A stretch of DNA of 64,000 bases from Haloechinothrix aidingensis (GCF_013450155.1 NZ_JACCKD010000001.1:434001-498000), one strand, 5' to 3'; shown: positions 8,505 through 17,209, counted from the first letter of the stretch. Translations and numbers: made by a program. Notes: generated by a model from the sequence alone, not told the origin.

Positions 8505-9374
8505 ATGGCTACGGATTTCACGGAGTCGAACGCCGCCGACGCGGTCATCGCGAGCTTCGCCGATACTCCGGACCCGCGGCTGCGGAACGTACTGACGAGC
8601 CTGGTGCGGCACCTGCACGACTTCGTCCGTGACGTCGAGCTCACCTCGGCGGAATGGGAGAAGGCCATCGAGTTCCTCACCGCGGTGGGGCACATGTGCG
8701 ACGACAAGCGCCAGGAGTTCATCCTGCTCTCCGACGTTCTCGGGGTGTCCATGCTGGTGGAGACCCTCAACGCCAGGGGACCGGAGGCTGTTACCGCCTC
8801 GACCGTGCTCGGGCCGTTCCACGTCGTCGAGTCGCCCGCCCGCAGGCTCGGGGACAGCATCGACCTGCTGGGCGACGGCCCGCCGTGCGTCGTCGAGGGC
8901 CGGGTGGTCTCGCTCGACGGGACCCCGCTGCCCGGCGCCCAGCTCGACGTGTGGCAGGCCAATGACCAGGGCTTCTACGACGTGCAACAGCCCGATGTCC
9001 AGCCCCTTGGCAACGGCCGGGGACTGTTCACCGCGGACTCCGAGGGGCGGTTCCGGTTCCGCACCGTGCTACCCAGCCACTACCCGATCCCGACCGACGG
9101 GCCGGTGGGGCAGTTGCTCAACGAGACGAACCGCCACCCGTACCGGCCTGCCCACATCCACATCATCGTCAGCGCAGACGGACACGCACCGGTCGTCACC
9201 CACGTCTTCGTCGCCGACAGCCCGTACATCGAAAGCGATGCCGTCTTCGCGGTGAAACGGAGCCTGATCCACGAGTTCCGGGAGGTCAGCGACCCCGATG
9301 AGGCGGAGCGGTACGGGGTGACCGCCCCGTTCCGGCTGGCGAACGTCGATCTGGTTCTCGAACCGGAGTCCTGA
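8505..9374 (+). CDS. Intradiol dioxygenase of the hydroxyquinol 1,2-dioxygenase type
   Basis: 289 residues, longer than the two CatA proteins and of a different subgroup. The N-terminal helical domain (LRNVLTSLVRHLHDFVRDVELTSAEWEKAIEFLTAVG) is typical of hydroxyquinol dioxygenases that make maleylacetate. Probable Fe ligands are Tyr in GFYDVQ, Tyr in PSHYPIP, and the two His in RPAHIHIIV. It starts 16 bp after catR, so the two are probably cotranscribed. No maleylacetate reductase is visible in the window, so the branch is incomplete here. A chlorocatechol dioxygenase is the main alternative. Confidence 0.82.
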   Translation: MATDFTESNAADAVIASFADTPDPRLRNVLTSLVRHLHDFVRDVELTSAEWEKAIEFLTAVGHMCDDKRQEFILLSDVLGVSMLVETLNARGPEAVTASTVLGPFHVVESPARRLGDSIDLLGDGPPCVVEGRVVSLDGTPLPGAQLDVWQANDQGFYDVQQPDVQPLGNGRGLFTADSEGRFRFRTVLPSHYPIPTDGPVGQLLNETNRHPYRPAHIHIIVSADGHAPVVTHVFVADSPYIESDAVFAVKRSLIHEFREVSDPDEAERYGVTAPFRLANVDLVLEPES

Positions 9375-9558
9375 GAGCAGGTGGCCGCTCATTGCCGCGC
9401 TGTTCGGCGCCGTCGGGGTGCAGCTGCCACACCGAGACACGCCTGTCGCCGCCGGTGCGCCGGGCGCGCAGGCGCCGGGTGGCAACGGTGTCGGCCAGGA
9501 CGATCAGCCCGACCAGGGCCGCCGTCGCGGACAGCATCACGACCAGTGCCAGCGTCAT
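9286..9558 (-). CDS. Small single-pass membrane protein, last gene of a three-gene operon
   Basis: 90 residues with one N-terminal membrane segment (MTLALVVMLSATAALVGLIVLADTV), then a basic tail. No family is recognised. The ATG overlaps the stop of the upstream gene (ATGA), so translation is probably coupled. The 3' end overlaps the convergent dioxygenase gene by 89 bp, so the true C-terminus should be treated with care. Confidence 0.5.
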   Translation of the reverse strand: MTLALVVMLSATAALVGLIVLADTVATRRLRARRTGGDRRVSVWQLHPDGAEQRGNERPPALRTPVREPDRRSPAGTGRSPRTAPPHRGR

Positions 9559-9920
9559 AGCCGCACCCCTTGCGGCAGCCACAGCTGGTCGCGCGGGCGC
9601 ACCGCGCGGCTCGGCGCGGCAGGGGTGCCGTGCGGCGGCAGCTCCAGCAGCCGGTCGATGACGTCGGCGACGCTGCCGGTGGCCTGCCACAGCGGGTGCG
9701 CCCCGGCACGGCCGTAGTCCTCCGCGCGGTACCGCGCTGCCAGCGCCTCGCCCGCAGCGCGCACCGTGACCGTGTCCACCGCACCGTCGCGCCAGCGCTC
9801 GGCGTGGATAGCGGCCAGCCCGCCGTGGTCGTGCAGGTGCAGGAAGCCGAACCCCGCAGCGACACTGCGCCGCAGGGCGGCAAGATGCTCAGCCTCCGGC
9901 TCGCGACCCCGGGCGCTCAT
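9555..9920 (-). CDS. Hypothetical protein, middle gene of the operon
   Basis: 121 residues, MSARGREPEAEHLAALRRSVAAGFGFLHLHDHGG... ending RDQLWLPQGVRL. It looks soluble, with a helical N-terminus and a short WxATGSVADVIDRLLELPPHG helix. I do not recognise a family. It is joined to both neighbours by ATGA overlaps, which is good evidence that all three frames are real. The promoter lies upstream of the first gene at 10174. Confidence 0.6.
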   Translation of the reverse strand: MSARGREPEAEHLAALRRSVAAGFGFLHLHDHGGLAAIHAERWRDGAVDTVTVRAAGEALAARYRAEDYGRAGAHPLWQATGSVADVIDRLLELPPHGTPAAPSRAVRPRDQLWLPQGVRL

Positions 9921-10174
9921 CGGCCGCCGCCTGCGAGGGACCCGGCCGGTGCGGGAGTCGGGGTACCCGCACCGGCCGGGAGCTTCATCGGAATCACCGC
10001 GCACGCCTCGCACCGCGATGCGGCGCCGGTGACCAGCACACGGGTCGCACGCGTCGCCCGCTCGCAGCACGCGCGCGGGTAATGCCGCGCCACCTCCCCG
10101 GCCGGGTAGGCGTGCCACCTGCCGTCATCCATCGAGATCAACCACCGCGTGGGGACTGGGGACGCGACAATCAT
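9917..10174 (-). CDS. Small Cys-containing protein, first gene of the operon
   Basis: 85 residues. The core is TRWLISMDDGRWHAYPAGEVARHYPRACCERATR followed by a second cysteine pair, RCEACAVIP; CC and CxxC together suggest a small metal-binding knuckle. The C-terminus is Pro/Ala/Gly-rich. The function is unknown. It starts about 100 bp downstream of a near-consensus promoter overlapped by a perfect inverted repeat (10262-10304), so the operon is probably repressed by the adjacent GntR protein. Confidence 0.6.
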   Translation of the reverse strand: MIVASPVPTRWLISMDDGRWHAYPAGEVARHYPRACCERATRATRVLVTGAASRCEACAVIPMKLPAGAGTPTPAPAGSLAGGGR

Positions 10175-10261
10175 CGTGTCGCCGACGCACCGAATCGCTG
10201 AATGGACACCACGATGGCCATCAAGTCGTGTTCGAACATAGTAAGCGCCCCTTCATCTGGC

Positions 10262-10304
10262 CTATGCCACTATGCACTATAAGTGGCATAGTCCAGTTAC
10301 GCAA
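10262..10304 (-). promoter_or_regulatory. Promoter with overlapping GntR-type operator
   Basis: On the minus strand TTGCGT (10304-10299) is followed after exactly 17 bp by TATAGT (10281-10276), a strong promoter pair for the three-gene operon. A perfect 10-bp inverted repeat overlaps it, CTATGCCACT (10262-10271) and AGTGGCATAG (10282-10291), with a 10-bp spacer that contains the -10 hexamer. The 9-mer CATAGTCCA at this site recurs in front of the GntR gene (11099-11114). Occlusion of the -10 by a repressor is the natural reading. Confidence 0.7.
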
Positions 10305-10332
10305 AACCTCGTTACCGATTCACTGAGCTGGA

Positions 10333-11079
10333 TCACTGGGCGATCGGGTACTCCTGCCGGAACGACCACCGATCTTGGGGGTACACCGCCTCATCGAACT
10401 GAATGGGTGAGTCATCTGCGTCGTACACCGACAACCAGTACACGAGCACAGCCGCAGGATCGGGCAGTCGAAGAAGACGGCGTTCCTCCGGAGAGGCCAG
10501 CCGCGCACATACTTGATCCCGCGCGTACGCAGGACTCCGTCCGGTAATCGATCCGATGTACGCTCCGGTTCCGCCATGGATCCGGCTCAACTCCAACAAC
10601 CGGGGAGCCCGCTCAGCCAGGGTGGAAGGAAACCACGAAGTCGATAGTTCAATAGGTCCTGCTGAGTCGTTCTTGATCAACCGCTTCCGTTCGATCACAC
10701 GGCTACCGGCGGCAATTGCGAGTGCGTCGGTCACGTGTGCCGGACCGTCGACCACCTCGGTTTTGAGGAACTCGACCGACTCGTGGTCTGAGTACATCGT
10801 TCCGTGCTGCTTGGCACGCTCCAGGCGCTCGCGCGCACGAGGGGAAGTGCGCAGTTCTCGAACGTAGGTCCCGGATCCGCGTCGTGACTCCACGAAGCCC
10901 TGCTGCCGAAGCGCGTCCAAAGCCTTGCTGGCCGTCGGGCGAGCGACGTTCCAGTCAGCTGCGATCTCGCGTTCAGAGGGCACCTCGGAACCGGGAAGGC
11001 GATCACCCCGAATGATCTCGTCACGAAGGTAGTTCGCGATCTGCAGGTACTTTGGCAGCACCTCTTGTATCTCCGGCAT
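10333..11079 (-). CDS. GntR-family (HutC/UTRA) transcriptional repressor
   Basis: 248 residues. The N-terminal winged helix is canonical for GntR: PKYLQIANYLRDEIIRGD, SEREIAADWNVARPTASKALDALRQQGFVESRRGSGTYV (about residues 9-75). It is followed by a UTRA ligand-binding domain (SRVIERKRLIKNDSAGPIELSTSWFPSTLAERAPRL ... SPEERRLLRLPDPAAVLVYWLSVYDADDSPIQFDEAVYP). It lies between two copies of a shared operator-like sequence and downstream of neither, consistent with control of itself and of the 9917-10174 operon. Base composition from here to about 12.6 kb is visibly less GC-rich than the flanks. The effector is unknown. Confidence 0.88.
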   Translation of the reverse strand: MPEIQEVLPKYLQIANYLRDEIIRGDRLPGSEVPSEREIAADWNVARPTASKALDALRQQGFVESRRGSGTYVRELRTSPRARERLERAKQHGTMYSDHESVEFLKTEVVDGPAHVTDALAIAAGSRVIERKRLIKNDSAGPIELSTSWFPSTLAERAPRLLELSRIHGGTGAYIGSITGRSPAYARDQVCARLASPEERRLLRLPDPAAVLVYWLSVYDADDSPIQFDEAVYPQDRWSFRQEYPIAQ

Positions 11080-11098
11080 GACGACCCTTGCTCAACGA

Positions 11099-11114
11099 AG
11101 TGCCATAGTCCACT
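11099..11114. promoter_or_regulatory. Second GntR operator candidate
   Basis: AGTGCCATAGTCCACT lies 20 bp upstream of the GntR start codon and 58 bp upstream of the divergent DUF1152 gene. It is an imperfect palindrome (AGTG...CACT ends) and shares CATAGTCCA with the operator at 10262-10291. This would allow the GntR protein to control itself and the DUF1152 gene. Confidence 0.5.
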
Positions 11115-11172
11115 GGCCAGAGTAGCAACGCACCGAGGTCACGAGCGGTAAGACCATCGGTACGGTAGCGGC

Positions 11173-12273
11173 ATGTCCAGGGTTCTCGTGGTCGCCGCAG
11201 GCGGTGGCGGCGACGCCATAACTGCCTCGGCGTTGGTGGCCGCGTCGCCGGAGGACGATGGGGTCGCCGTGATGTCGTACTCGTGGGATCGGCTGATGAT
11301 CGATCCGACACCGGGGCCACGCACCCGGCACGACTTCACCGGCCTGACGGAGCTCGCCTCAGGTGTGATGCGGGTCCGTCCCGCGAGCCGGCTCACTACT
11401 CCCGGTATCTCCACACTCGTACAGCTCGCGGAAGACCTACCGCTCCCACTTCTGCTGCTCGACCCCGTGGACGGTGCTATCGGGATCGGGGAGCAAGTGC
11501 ACGCCGCCGCCGAATATTTCGACTGCGACAGCCTCATGCTGGTGGACGTCGGGGGCGATGCGCTGGCCCGGGGAGACGAGCCAGGACTGCGTAGTCCGAT
11601 CGCGGACTTTCTCGCGCTGGCCGCGTGCGCGCGGACCGGACTTCCGCTCCAGTTGTTCGTCACCGGACTCGGTCTGGACGGTGAACTGGCGACGAGCGAG
11701 ATGAACAACCGTCTCGGGGAACTGTCGGGCACCGAAGTGGCCAAGCTCGACGGTGCGGCTGTAGCGGACGTTCTTCACCTGTTCGAATGGCACCCCAGCG
11801 AAGCCAACGGGCTGCTTGCCGCTGCCGCCTCGGGCACGCGTGGAGTGGTGGAAACGCGTGACGGCAGCGGAACCACTATGTTGACGTCCGCGAGTACACG
11901 GGTCTACCGCGTCGATGCCGCGAAGGCCATCGCCTCCTCTCCAGCCTCGCGTCTATTCGATACCACGAGCCTCGACGATGTAGAAGACGCGATTCGTGAG
12001 CTGCGTGGCACAAGTGAGATCGACTATGAGCGCGACAAGGCCGGTCGCTTGGCCACCGGCAATGCCGAAGCTCCTACGGTCGAATCGTTGCGTGCGATCG
12101 ATGACTACGTCAGCGAGGCCGCAAACAGAGGCATCGATTACCTGACGATCAGGCGGGCGGCCGAATTGGTCAATGCCATGAATACGAGCGCATTGCAACA
12201 GCTACGCCAGCTTCTGCGCGCGGAGCGATCCGGCCAGTATGTACCTCCGCTCTATCGCACCGGCTCAGAATGA
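11173..12273 (+). CDS. DUF1152 family protein
   Basis: 366 residues beginning MSRVLVVAAGGGGDAITASALVAAS, a Gly-rich nucleotide-binding-like N-terminus of the DUF1152 family. Other landmarks are LLLLDPVDGAIGIGEQVHAAAEYFDCDSLMLVDVGGDALARGDEPGLRSPIADFLAL and LPLQLFVTGLGLDGELATSEMNNRL. A C-terminal helical segment (IDDYVSEAANRGIDYLTIRRAAELVNAMNTSALQQL) follows. The biochemical role is not established to my knowledge. It is divergent from the GntR gene and likely under its control through the site at 11099. Codon usage is less GC-biased than the catabolic genes, hinting at separate acquisition. Confidence 0.75.
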   Translation: MSRVLVVAAGGGGDAITASALVAASPEDDGVAVMSYSWDRLMIDPTPGPRTRHDFTGLTELASGVMRVRPASRLTTPGISTLVQLAEDLPLPLLLLDPVDGAIGIGEQVHAAAEYFDCDSLMLVDVGGDALARGDEPGLRSPIADFLALAACARTGLPLQLFVTGLGLDGELATSEMNNRLGELSGTEVAKLDGAAVADVLHLFEWHPSEANGLLAAAASGTRGVVETRDGSGTTMLTSASTRVYRVDAAKAIASSPASRLFDTTSLDDVEDAIRELRGTSEIDYERDKAGRLATGNAEAPTVESLRAIDDYVSEAANRGIDYLTIRRAAELVNAMNTSALQQLRQLLRAERSGQYVPPLYRTGSE

Positions 12274-12640
12274 CAGTACGCCAGTGTCACTGTGCGCACC
12301 GTACGGCGTAGAGGTTGGTCGTCGAACGAGGATGGCGGCGCCACAGCCTTCGCTGATTGAGGATTGGACACCCCACCCGTGAATGGCAGCCCCACGCACT
12401 CCGTCAGCGTCGCCGGTGTCGATCTCATACAGACAGAATCGGCTGGGGACTGAACCGGGTACCACAACCGGCTCGCCAACGGCCACGTCGGCCAGACGAC
12501 GCTCAGCCAGTGCCGGTGCGGTGGCCTACTCGGCCTCATATCGGTGTGGCACTCATCCGTCCTTCGCGGCGAGCAAGGCTCGACGTATCGAATCAAGACC
12601 AGATCGGCTGTTCAGCAGCCGGTTCCGGTGCTTGCGTTGT
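12274..12640. other. Intergenic stretch of about 370 bp
   Basis: No convincing gene is seen. A 73-codon minus-strand frame (12486-12265, GTG start) reads plausibly but is closed by an in-frame TAG not far upstream and matches nothing I recognise. The stretch ends in the LexA-type box of the HNH gene. It may contain decayed coding sequence. Confidence 0.3.
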
Positions 12641-12656
12641 TCGAACACGTGTTCTA
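12641..12656 (+). promoter_or_regulatory. LexA/SOS box in front of the HNH gene
   Basis: TCGAACACGTGTTCTA carries the actinobacterial SOS-box core GAAC-N4-GTTC (known mycobacterial form TCGAAC-N4-GTTCGA), with a perfect 12-bp palindrome GAACACGTGTTC at 12643-12654. It ends 12 bp before the start codon at 12669. Mycobacterial 13E12-family genes are known LexA targets, so the pairing is expected. Confidence 0.75.
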
Positions 12657-12668
12657 TTATGGGTGGTG

Positions 12669-13955
12669 ATGGTTGTTTCTGGGGATGTCGCTCTTCCTGC
12701 GCCTGGCGCCGAGTGGTGGCGGGCGTCTCGGGAGGAGTTGATGGCGTCGCTGCAGTCGTTGGAGGTGCTGCAGCGGCAGGCGGCGGCGATTCAGGGGGAG
12801 ATTCTGGCTGAGGTGGCCTCGCGGGGGGTGATGGCCGAGTTCGGGCACGGCACGCTGGCGGTGCTGGTGCGCAATACTCTGCGGATCGACAAGGGTGAGG
12901 CGACCCGGCGGGTGGCCCGGGCGACGGGGTGCAACCGGGTGCGGTCCGGTACGGGGGAGGTGGCGGCGCTGGCTCCGCAGTCGGGGGTGGCGTTGCGGGA
13001 GGGGGCGATCGGGACGGCGCATGCTGATGCGGTGCGGGAGACGTTGGCCGAGATGCCGGGCACGGTGGCCGAGCAGGATCGGCGGGAGAGTGAGGCCACG
13101 CTGGTGAATCTGGCGCGGGTGTCGACCCCGGCGAAGGTGCGTAAGGCCGGGCGGCGCATCCTGGCCTATGTGCAACCCGATGGGACCTCGCCCGGTGGGG
13201 ATGATCCGGCCCGGCCCGCGCGGGAGCTGCGGTTGGGGTGGCGCCGGGACGGGCGGCTGGGCCTGGTCGGGGTGTTGGATGCGGAGGCGGGTCAGGCGTT
13301 GGAGGCGGCGTTGAGTCCGCTGGCCAAGCCCCGCCCCTCGAGCGAGCACGGGCTCGATGAGCGTGAGCCCGCGCAGCGCTACGGGGACGCGCTGGCCGAG
13401 CTGGCCGACCACTCCCTGCGGGCGGGCACCCTGCCCAGCGAGGGCGGCGAGCGGCCCCGCATCGTGGTCACGATCGGCCTGCGCGAGCTGTCGTCCGACG
13501 GGGCGCCGACTGCCACCGGCTTGTTGAACCAGGACGTGCCGACCAGCGCGGAACAGGCGCGTCGCCTGGCCTGTGACGCGGGGGTGATTCCCGCCGTGCT
13601 CGGATCCAAGGGCGAGGTGCTGGATCTGGGGCGCGAGCAGCGGCTGGTCTCCACAGCCCAGCGCCGCGCCCTCGCCCTCCGCGACCGCGGATGTGTGTTC
13701 CCGGGGTGTGATCGGCCCGAGGGCTGGTGCCACGCGCACCACATCGAGCACTGGGCGCACGGCGGTCCCACCGACCTCGCCAACCTCGCCCTCCTCTGCG
13801 GTGAGCACCACCGCATCATTCACCACTCCGAGTGGAACATCCACATGGGAAGCGGCGGCATCCCCGTCTGCATTCCACCACCCTGGATACACATACCCCG
13901 ACAACGCGAAGGGCCGATGACTCGGGCACCCGCAGCCGCGATACCGGATGGGTGA
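12669..13955 (+). CDS. DUF222 / HNH endonuclease domain protein of the 13E12 type
   Basis: 428 residues. The N-terminal two thirds is DUF222 (SREELMASLQSLEVLQRQAAAIQGEILAEVASRG ... LRIDKGEATRRVARA). A C-terminal HNH nuclease follows: RALALRDRGCVFPGCDRPEGWCHAHHIEHWAHGGPTDLANLALLCGEHHRIIHH, with zinc cysteines in CVFPGC and the His pair of the active site. It is the single-copy equivalent of the mycobacterial REP13E12 proteins, which may move as repetitive elements. ATG 12669 is just downstream of the SOS box, so expression is probably DNA-damage induced. The 45 residues after the HNH motif are poorly conserved-looking. Confidence 0.85.
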   Translation: MVVSGDVALPAPGAEWWRASREELMASLQSLEVLQRQAAAIQGEILAEVASRGVMAEFGHGTLAVLVRNTLRIDKGEATRRVARATGCNRVRSGTGEVAALAPQSGVALREGAIGTAHADAVRETLAEMPGTVAEQDRRESEATLVNLARVSTPAKVRKAGRRILAYVQPDGTSPGGDDPARPARELRLGWRRDGRLGLVGVLDAEAGQALEAALSPLAKPRPSSEHGLDEREPAQRYGDALAELADHSLRAGTLPSEGGERPRIVVTIGLRELSSDGAPTATGLLNQDVPTSAEQARRLACDAGVIPAVLGSKGEVLDLGREQRLVSTAQRRALALRDRGCVFPGCDRPEGWCHAHHIEHWAHGGPTDLANLALLCGEHHRIIHHSEWNIHMGSGGIPVCIPPPWIHIPRQREGPMTRAPAAAIPDG

Positions 13956-14050
13956 ACAGGTTCGTGTCGATGCCGACCTGTGCATATTCCATTATGGACA
14001 ACCATATTCACGGGTTCCAGGTTCTCCGCTGCGCGGAGATGCTGGAGCGG

Positions 14051-14521
14051 CTACGCGCCTGCCTCGTTCAGCCACGGGTAGCGCTGCGTGTCCTTGCCCG
14101 CGTAGTCGGGATCGAGGTAGATGAAACAACGCTGGATCTTCCAGTCCCGTATCTCGAAGACGTCGCACCAGCGCCCCGCCGCCCACTCCGGGACGCCGGC
14201 CCGCCACGCGCCGTCCTGGTGCTCGCCGTGGCTGGTGCCCTCGGCGACGATCGTGTCACCTCCGGAGAAGATCCAGTTGAACGTCGCGTAGTCGTGTTTG
14301 ATGCTGTTCAGCGTTCCACCGACGTCGCCGAAGAGCTTCCCGATCTCTTTCCGGCCGTTGGCCAAGCCCCATTTCGGGAAGAACACCTGGGCGTCCTCGG
14401 CGAACAAGTCGAGAATGCTTCCACCGGTGCTGGTCACCCCGCCGTTGTCGAACGCTTTGAGGTACTCCAACGCCACGGACTTGCGCTGCTCGTCGGTCAT
14501 CGTTCCCGTTGTGATCGCCAT
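14051..14521 (-). CDS. SnoaL-like / NTF2-fold protein beside copy B catC
   Basis: 156 residues. The pattern SVALEYLKAFDNGG ... ILDLFAEDAQVFFPKWGLANGRKEIGKLFGDV ... YATFNWIFSGGDTIVAEGTSHGEHQDG ... RWCDVFEIRDWKIQRCFIYLDPDYAG is the cone-like NTF2/SnoaL fold. Such proteins act as isomerases, cyclases or hydrolases in catabolism and in polyketide tailoring. ATG 14521 follows GGGAGGAG, whereas an upstream in-frame start at 14557 has no such site. It lies downstream of catC copy B on the same strand (134 bp gap) and could be cotranscribed. Copy A has no counterpart. Confidence 0.8.
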   Translation of the reverse strand: MAITTGTMTDEQRKSVALEYLKAFDNGGVTSTGGSILDLFAEDAQVFFPKWGLANGRKEIGKLFGDVGGTLNSIKHDYATFNWIFSGGDTIVAEGTSHGEHQDGAWRAGVPEWAAGRWCDVFEIRDWKIQRCFIYLDPDYAGKDTQRYPWLNEAGA

Positions 14522-14655
14522 GCTCACTCCTCCCGCATCGCAGGCTCCCGCGCGCACGGCACCAGCACCGTGCGCGGCACTGGAGCGGTCCTCGCCCCCT
14601 CGTTATGTAGCGTCCTCCGGCGAGCGGCGCGGCGCAACAGGCACGTCGCCGGTGC

Positions 14656-14940
14656 TCATATCTCCGGCAGCGCGGAAGGGTGCTGCGCCAGCGGCGTCAC
14701 GTCGATATCGAGGTAGGGAAACAGCGGCAGGCCGGACAGGATGTCGTGCAGCTGCTCGTGTGAGTCGACATCGAAGATGCTGATGTTGGCATAGCAACCG
14801 GCCACCCGCCAGAGGTGGCGCCACGTTCCCGCCCGCTGCAGCTCCTGAGCGCGCGCCTTCTCGCGGCTCTTCAGCTCCTCCTCGACAGCCGGGTCCAGAT
14901 CGTGCGGGAGGTGCACTCGCATACGCACGTGAAACAGCAT
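14656..14940 (-). CDS. catC: Muconolactone delta-isomerase (copy B)
   Basis: 94 residues, closely similar to the copy A protein: MLFHVRMRVHLPHDLDP, TWRHLWRVAGCYANISIFDV and LPLFPYLDIDVTPLAQHPSALPEI. It would isomerise muconolactone to 3-oxoadipate enol-lactone. ATG 14940 is preceded by GGAGGGAAAG. The divergent arrangement with pheA2 is the same as in copy A, showing that the whole set, including its regulatory region, was duplicated or acquired twice. Confidence 0.92.
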   Translation of the reverse strand: MLFHVRMRVHLPHDLDPAVEEELKSREKARAQELQRAGTWRHLWRVAGCYANISIFDVDSHEQLHDILSGLPLFPYLDIDVTPLAQHPSALPEI

Positions 14941-14996
14941 CTTTCCCTCCTTGGCATTCGCGCTGAACAGGTCAGATGGGTGCGGATCGGCCGTTC

Positions 14997-15077
14997 TTGA
15001 CACGCAAATGTGCTCTGCACCACACTAGCTGGTGACCGGATAGCGACCAATCCATACGCATTACGTACAGATTGGTG
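14997..15077. promoter_or_regulatory. Shared promoter region of catC and pheA2 (copy B)
   Basis: TTGACA at 14997-15002 has no convincing -10 partner. ATACGCATT (15054-15062) repeats the element of copy A (its complement at 3361-3369). It sits inside a broader inverted repeat, ACCAATC (15047-15053) and GATTGGT (15071-15077). The spacing to the pheA2 start differs by about 9 bp from copy A. Binding of the IclR regulator is inferred, not shown. Confidence 0.45.
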
Positions 15078-15087
15078 GAGAGGTGCT

Positions 15088-15621
15088 GTGCGGATCGATC
15101 CACGATCCCTTCGAACATGCCTTGGTCATTTCGCCACGGGCATCACGGTCGTGACGTGCGACGCGGAGGGGGCGCCGCACGGTGCCACGGTCAACGCGTT
15201 CACTGCGGTATCCCTGGAGCCGCCGCTGGTGCTGGTCTCCGTCGACCGCAACACCAGGATCTGCAAGTACCTCGACGACCGGCCGTTCACGGTCAACGTG
15301 CTGCGCGATACGCAGGATGACGCGGCGCTGCACTTCGCGGGCAAACCCATGTCCGAGGAGCCTCGGTGGGAACGACCGGACGAGGAGCTGGCCCCACAGC
15401 TCGCCGGTTCGCTCGCCACCATCGCCTGCATGCCGTGGCGAAGCTACGACGGCGGAGATCACGTGCTCTACCTGGGCGAGGTCGCCAACTTCGAGTTCAA
15501 CGGCGGTGAGCCCCTCGTCTTCTACTGCGGCAAGTTCCGCCGCCTCGGCACGGCATTCAGCGAAGTCCCGTGGCTGGAATCCGGGGACTACCCGGGACTG
15601 TCGTGGTTCCCGTCGAGTTGA
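15088..15621 (+). CDS. pheA2: Flavin reductase component of phenol hydroxylase (copy B)
   Basis: 177 residues, paralogue of the protein at 3404: [47 protein letters not shown] and [20 protein letters not shown]. It reduces FAD or FMN for the partner monooxygenase. The start is taken as GTG 15088 (VRIDPRSL), which aligns with the copy A N-terminus and follows GGAGAGG. The frame is open upstream to 15010, but that part covers the promoter. It is 34 bp before pheA1. Confidence 0.88.
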   Translation: MRIDPRSLRTCLGHFATGITVVTCDAEGAPHGATVNAFTAVSLEPPLVLVSVDRNTRICKYLDDRPFTVNVLRDTQDDAALHFAGKPMSEEPRWERPDEELAPQLAGSLATIACMPWRSYDGGDHVLYLGEVANFEFNGGEPLVFYCGKFRRLGTAFSEVPWLESGDYPGLSWFPSS

Positions 15622-15655
15622 CCACAACCGACACAGCCCAACGAAGGAGCTAGAC

Positions 15656-17209
15656 GTGACCGCTCAGCAAGAAACACCTCCGCCCAGCACCGCGCACCGA
15701 GCAGCGCGGCCGATGACAGGCGATGAGTATCTCGAGAGCCTGCGCGACGGCCGCGAGGTATTCATCTACGGCGAGAAGGTCGATGACGTGACGACGCACC
15801 CGGCCTTCCGCAACGCCGCGCGGATGACGGCGCGGCTGTACGACTCCCTGCACGACCCGGAGAAGCAGTCGGTGTTGACGGCGCCGACCGACACCGGAAG
15901 CGGCGGCGTCACCCACCCGTTCTTCCGCACACCACGGTCCAGCGAGGACCTCTACGCGGACCGCGACGCGATCGCCGAGTGGGCGCGGTTGACCTACGGG
16001 TGGATGGGCCGTAGTCCCGACTACAAGGCGTCCTTCCTCGGCACGCTCGGCGCCAATGCCGATTTCTACGAGCCGTACGCGGAGAACGCCCGGCGCTGGT
16101 ACACCGAGTCGCAGGAGCGCCTGCTGTACTGGAACCACGCCATCATCAACCCGCCGGTGGACCGCAACCGGCAGCCGGACGAGGTCAGGGACGTGTTCGT
16201 GCACGTCGAGGAGGAGCGCGACGACGGCCTGATCGTGTCCGGCGCGAAGGTGGTAGCGACCGGATCGGCGATCACGCACTACAACTTCATCGCCCACTAT
16301 GGACTCCCGATCAAGACACGGGAGTTCGCCCTGGTCTGCACGGTCCCGATGAACTCGCCCGGCATGAAACTCATCTGCCGCGCCTCGTACGCGCAGACTG
16401 CCGACGTGATGGGCAGCCCGTTCGACTACCCGCTGTCCTCCCGACTGGACGAGAACGACACGATCTTCGTACTGGACAAGGTCAAGATCCCGTGGGAGAA
16501 CGTGTTCATCTACGGCGACCCGGAGAAGGCCAGCACGTTCTTCCCGGGCTCCGGGTTCCTGCACCGGTTCACCTTCCACGGTGTGACCCGCCTGGCGGTC
16601 AAGCTCGACTTCATCGCGGGCCTGCTGATGAAGGGCGTCGAGGCGACGGGGACGAAGGACTTCCGCGGCATCCAGACCCGCGTCGGCGAGGTCATCGGGT
16701 GGCGCAACATGTTCTGGGCCATCTCCGATGCCATGTGCGCGCGGCCGGACGAATGGGTCGGCGGCGCCGTGCTGCCGCATCTGGACTACGGGCTGTCCTA
16801 CCGGTGGTTCATGACCGTCGGCTACCCACGGATCCGCGAGATCATCCTGCAGGACCTCGGCAGTGGCCTGATCTACCTGCCTTCGCACGCCGACGACCTC
16901 AAGTCGCCGGAGATCCGCCCATACCTCGACCGGTACGTGCGCGGTACCGACGATATGGACGCGGTGGAGCGGATCAAGCTGATGAAGCTGATCTGGGACT
17001 CGATCGGCAGCGAGTTCGGCGGCAGGCACGAGCTCTACGAGCGCAACTACTCGGGCAACCACGAAGGTGTGCGTGCCGAGCTGCTCTTCGCAGCGCAGGA
17101 GTCCGGCATGGCAGACGGCATGAAGGGCTTCGCCGAGCAGTGCATGGCGGAGTACGACCTCGACGGCTGGACCGTGCCCGACCTCATCAACCCCGACGGG
17201 TCCCGGTGA
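15656..17209 (+). CDS. pheA1: FADH2-dependent phenol 2-monooxygenase, large component (copy B)
   Basis: 517 residues of the HpaB family and nearly collinear with copy [75 protein letters not shown] and [31 protein letters not shown] 15656 follows AAGGAGC and matches the copy A start; a frame open back to 15182 overlaps pheA2 and is not used. Substitutions relative to copy A cluster in a few segments (for example residues after DEW and in the TAPTDTG loop). The two enzymes may therefore differ in substrate range. Confidence 0.85.
   Translation: MTAQQETPPPSTAHRAARPMTGDEYLESLRDGREVFIYGEKVDDVTTHPAFRNAARMTARLYDSLHDPEKQSVLTAPTDTGSGGVTHPFFRTPRSSEDLYADRDAIAEWARLTYGWMGRSPDYKASFLGTLGANADFYEPYAENARRWYTESQERLLYWNHAIINPPVDRNRQPDEVRDVFVHVEEERDDGLIVSGAKVVATGSAITHYNFIAHYGLPIKTREFALVCTVPMNSPGMKLICRASYAQTADVMGSPFDYPLSSRLDENDTIFVLDKVKIPWENVFIYGDPEKASTFFPGSGFLHRFTFHGVTRLAVKLDFIAGLLMKGVEATGTKDFRGIQTRVGEVIGWRNMFWAISDAMCARPDEWVGGAVLPHLDYGLSYRWFMTVGYPRIREIILQDLGSGLIYLPSHADDLKSPEIRPYLDRYVRGTDDMDAVERIKLMKLIWDSIGSEFGGRHELYERNYSGNHEGVRAELLFAAQESGMADGMKGFAEQCMAEYDLDGWTVPDLINPDGSR

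Noticed and set aside
12265-12486. 73-codon minus-strand frame reading as a plausible protein end
   Set aside because: No ribosome binding site, an in-frame stop shortly upstream of the start, and no recognised family; reported only within the intergenic note.
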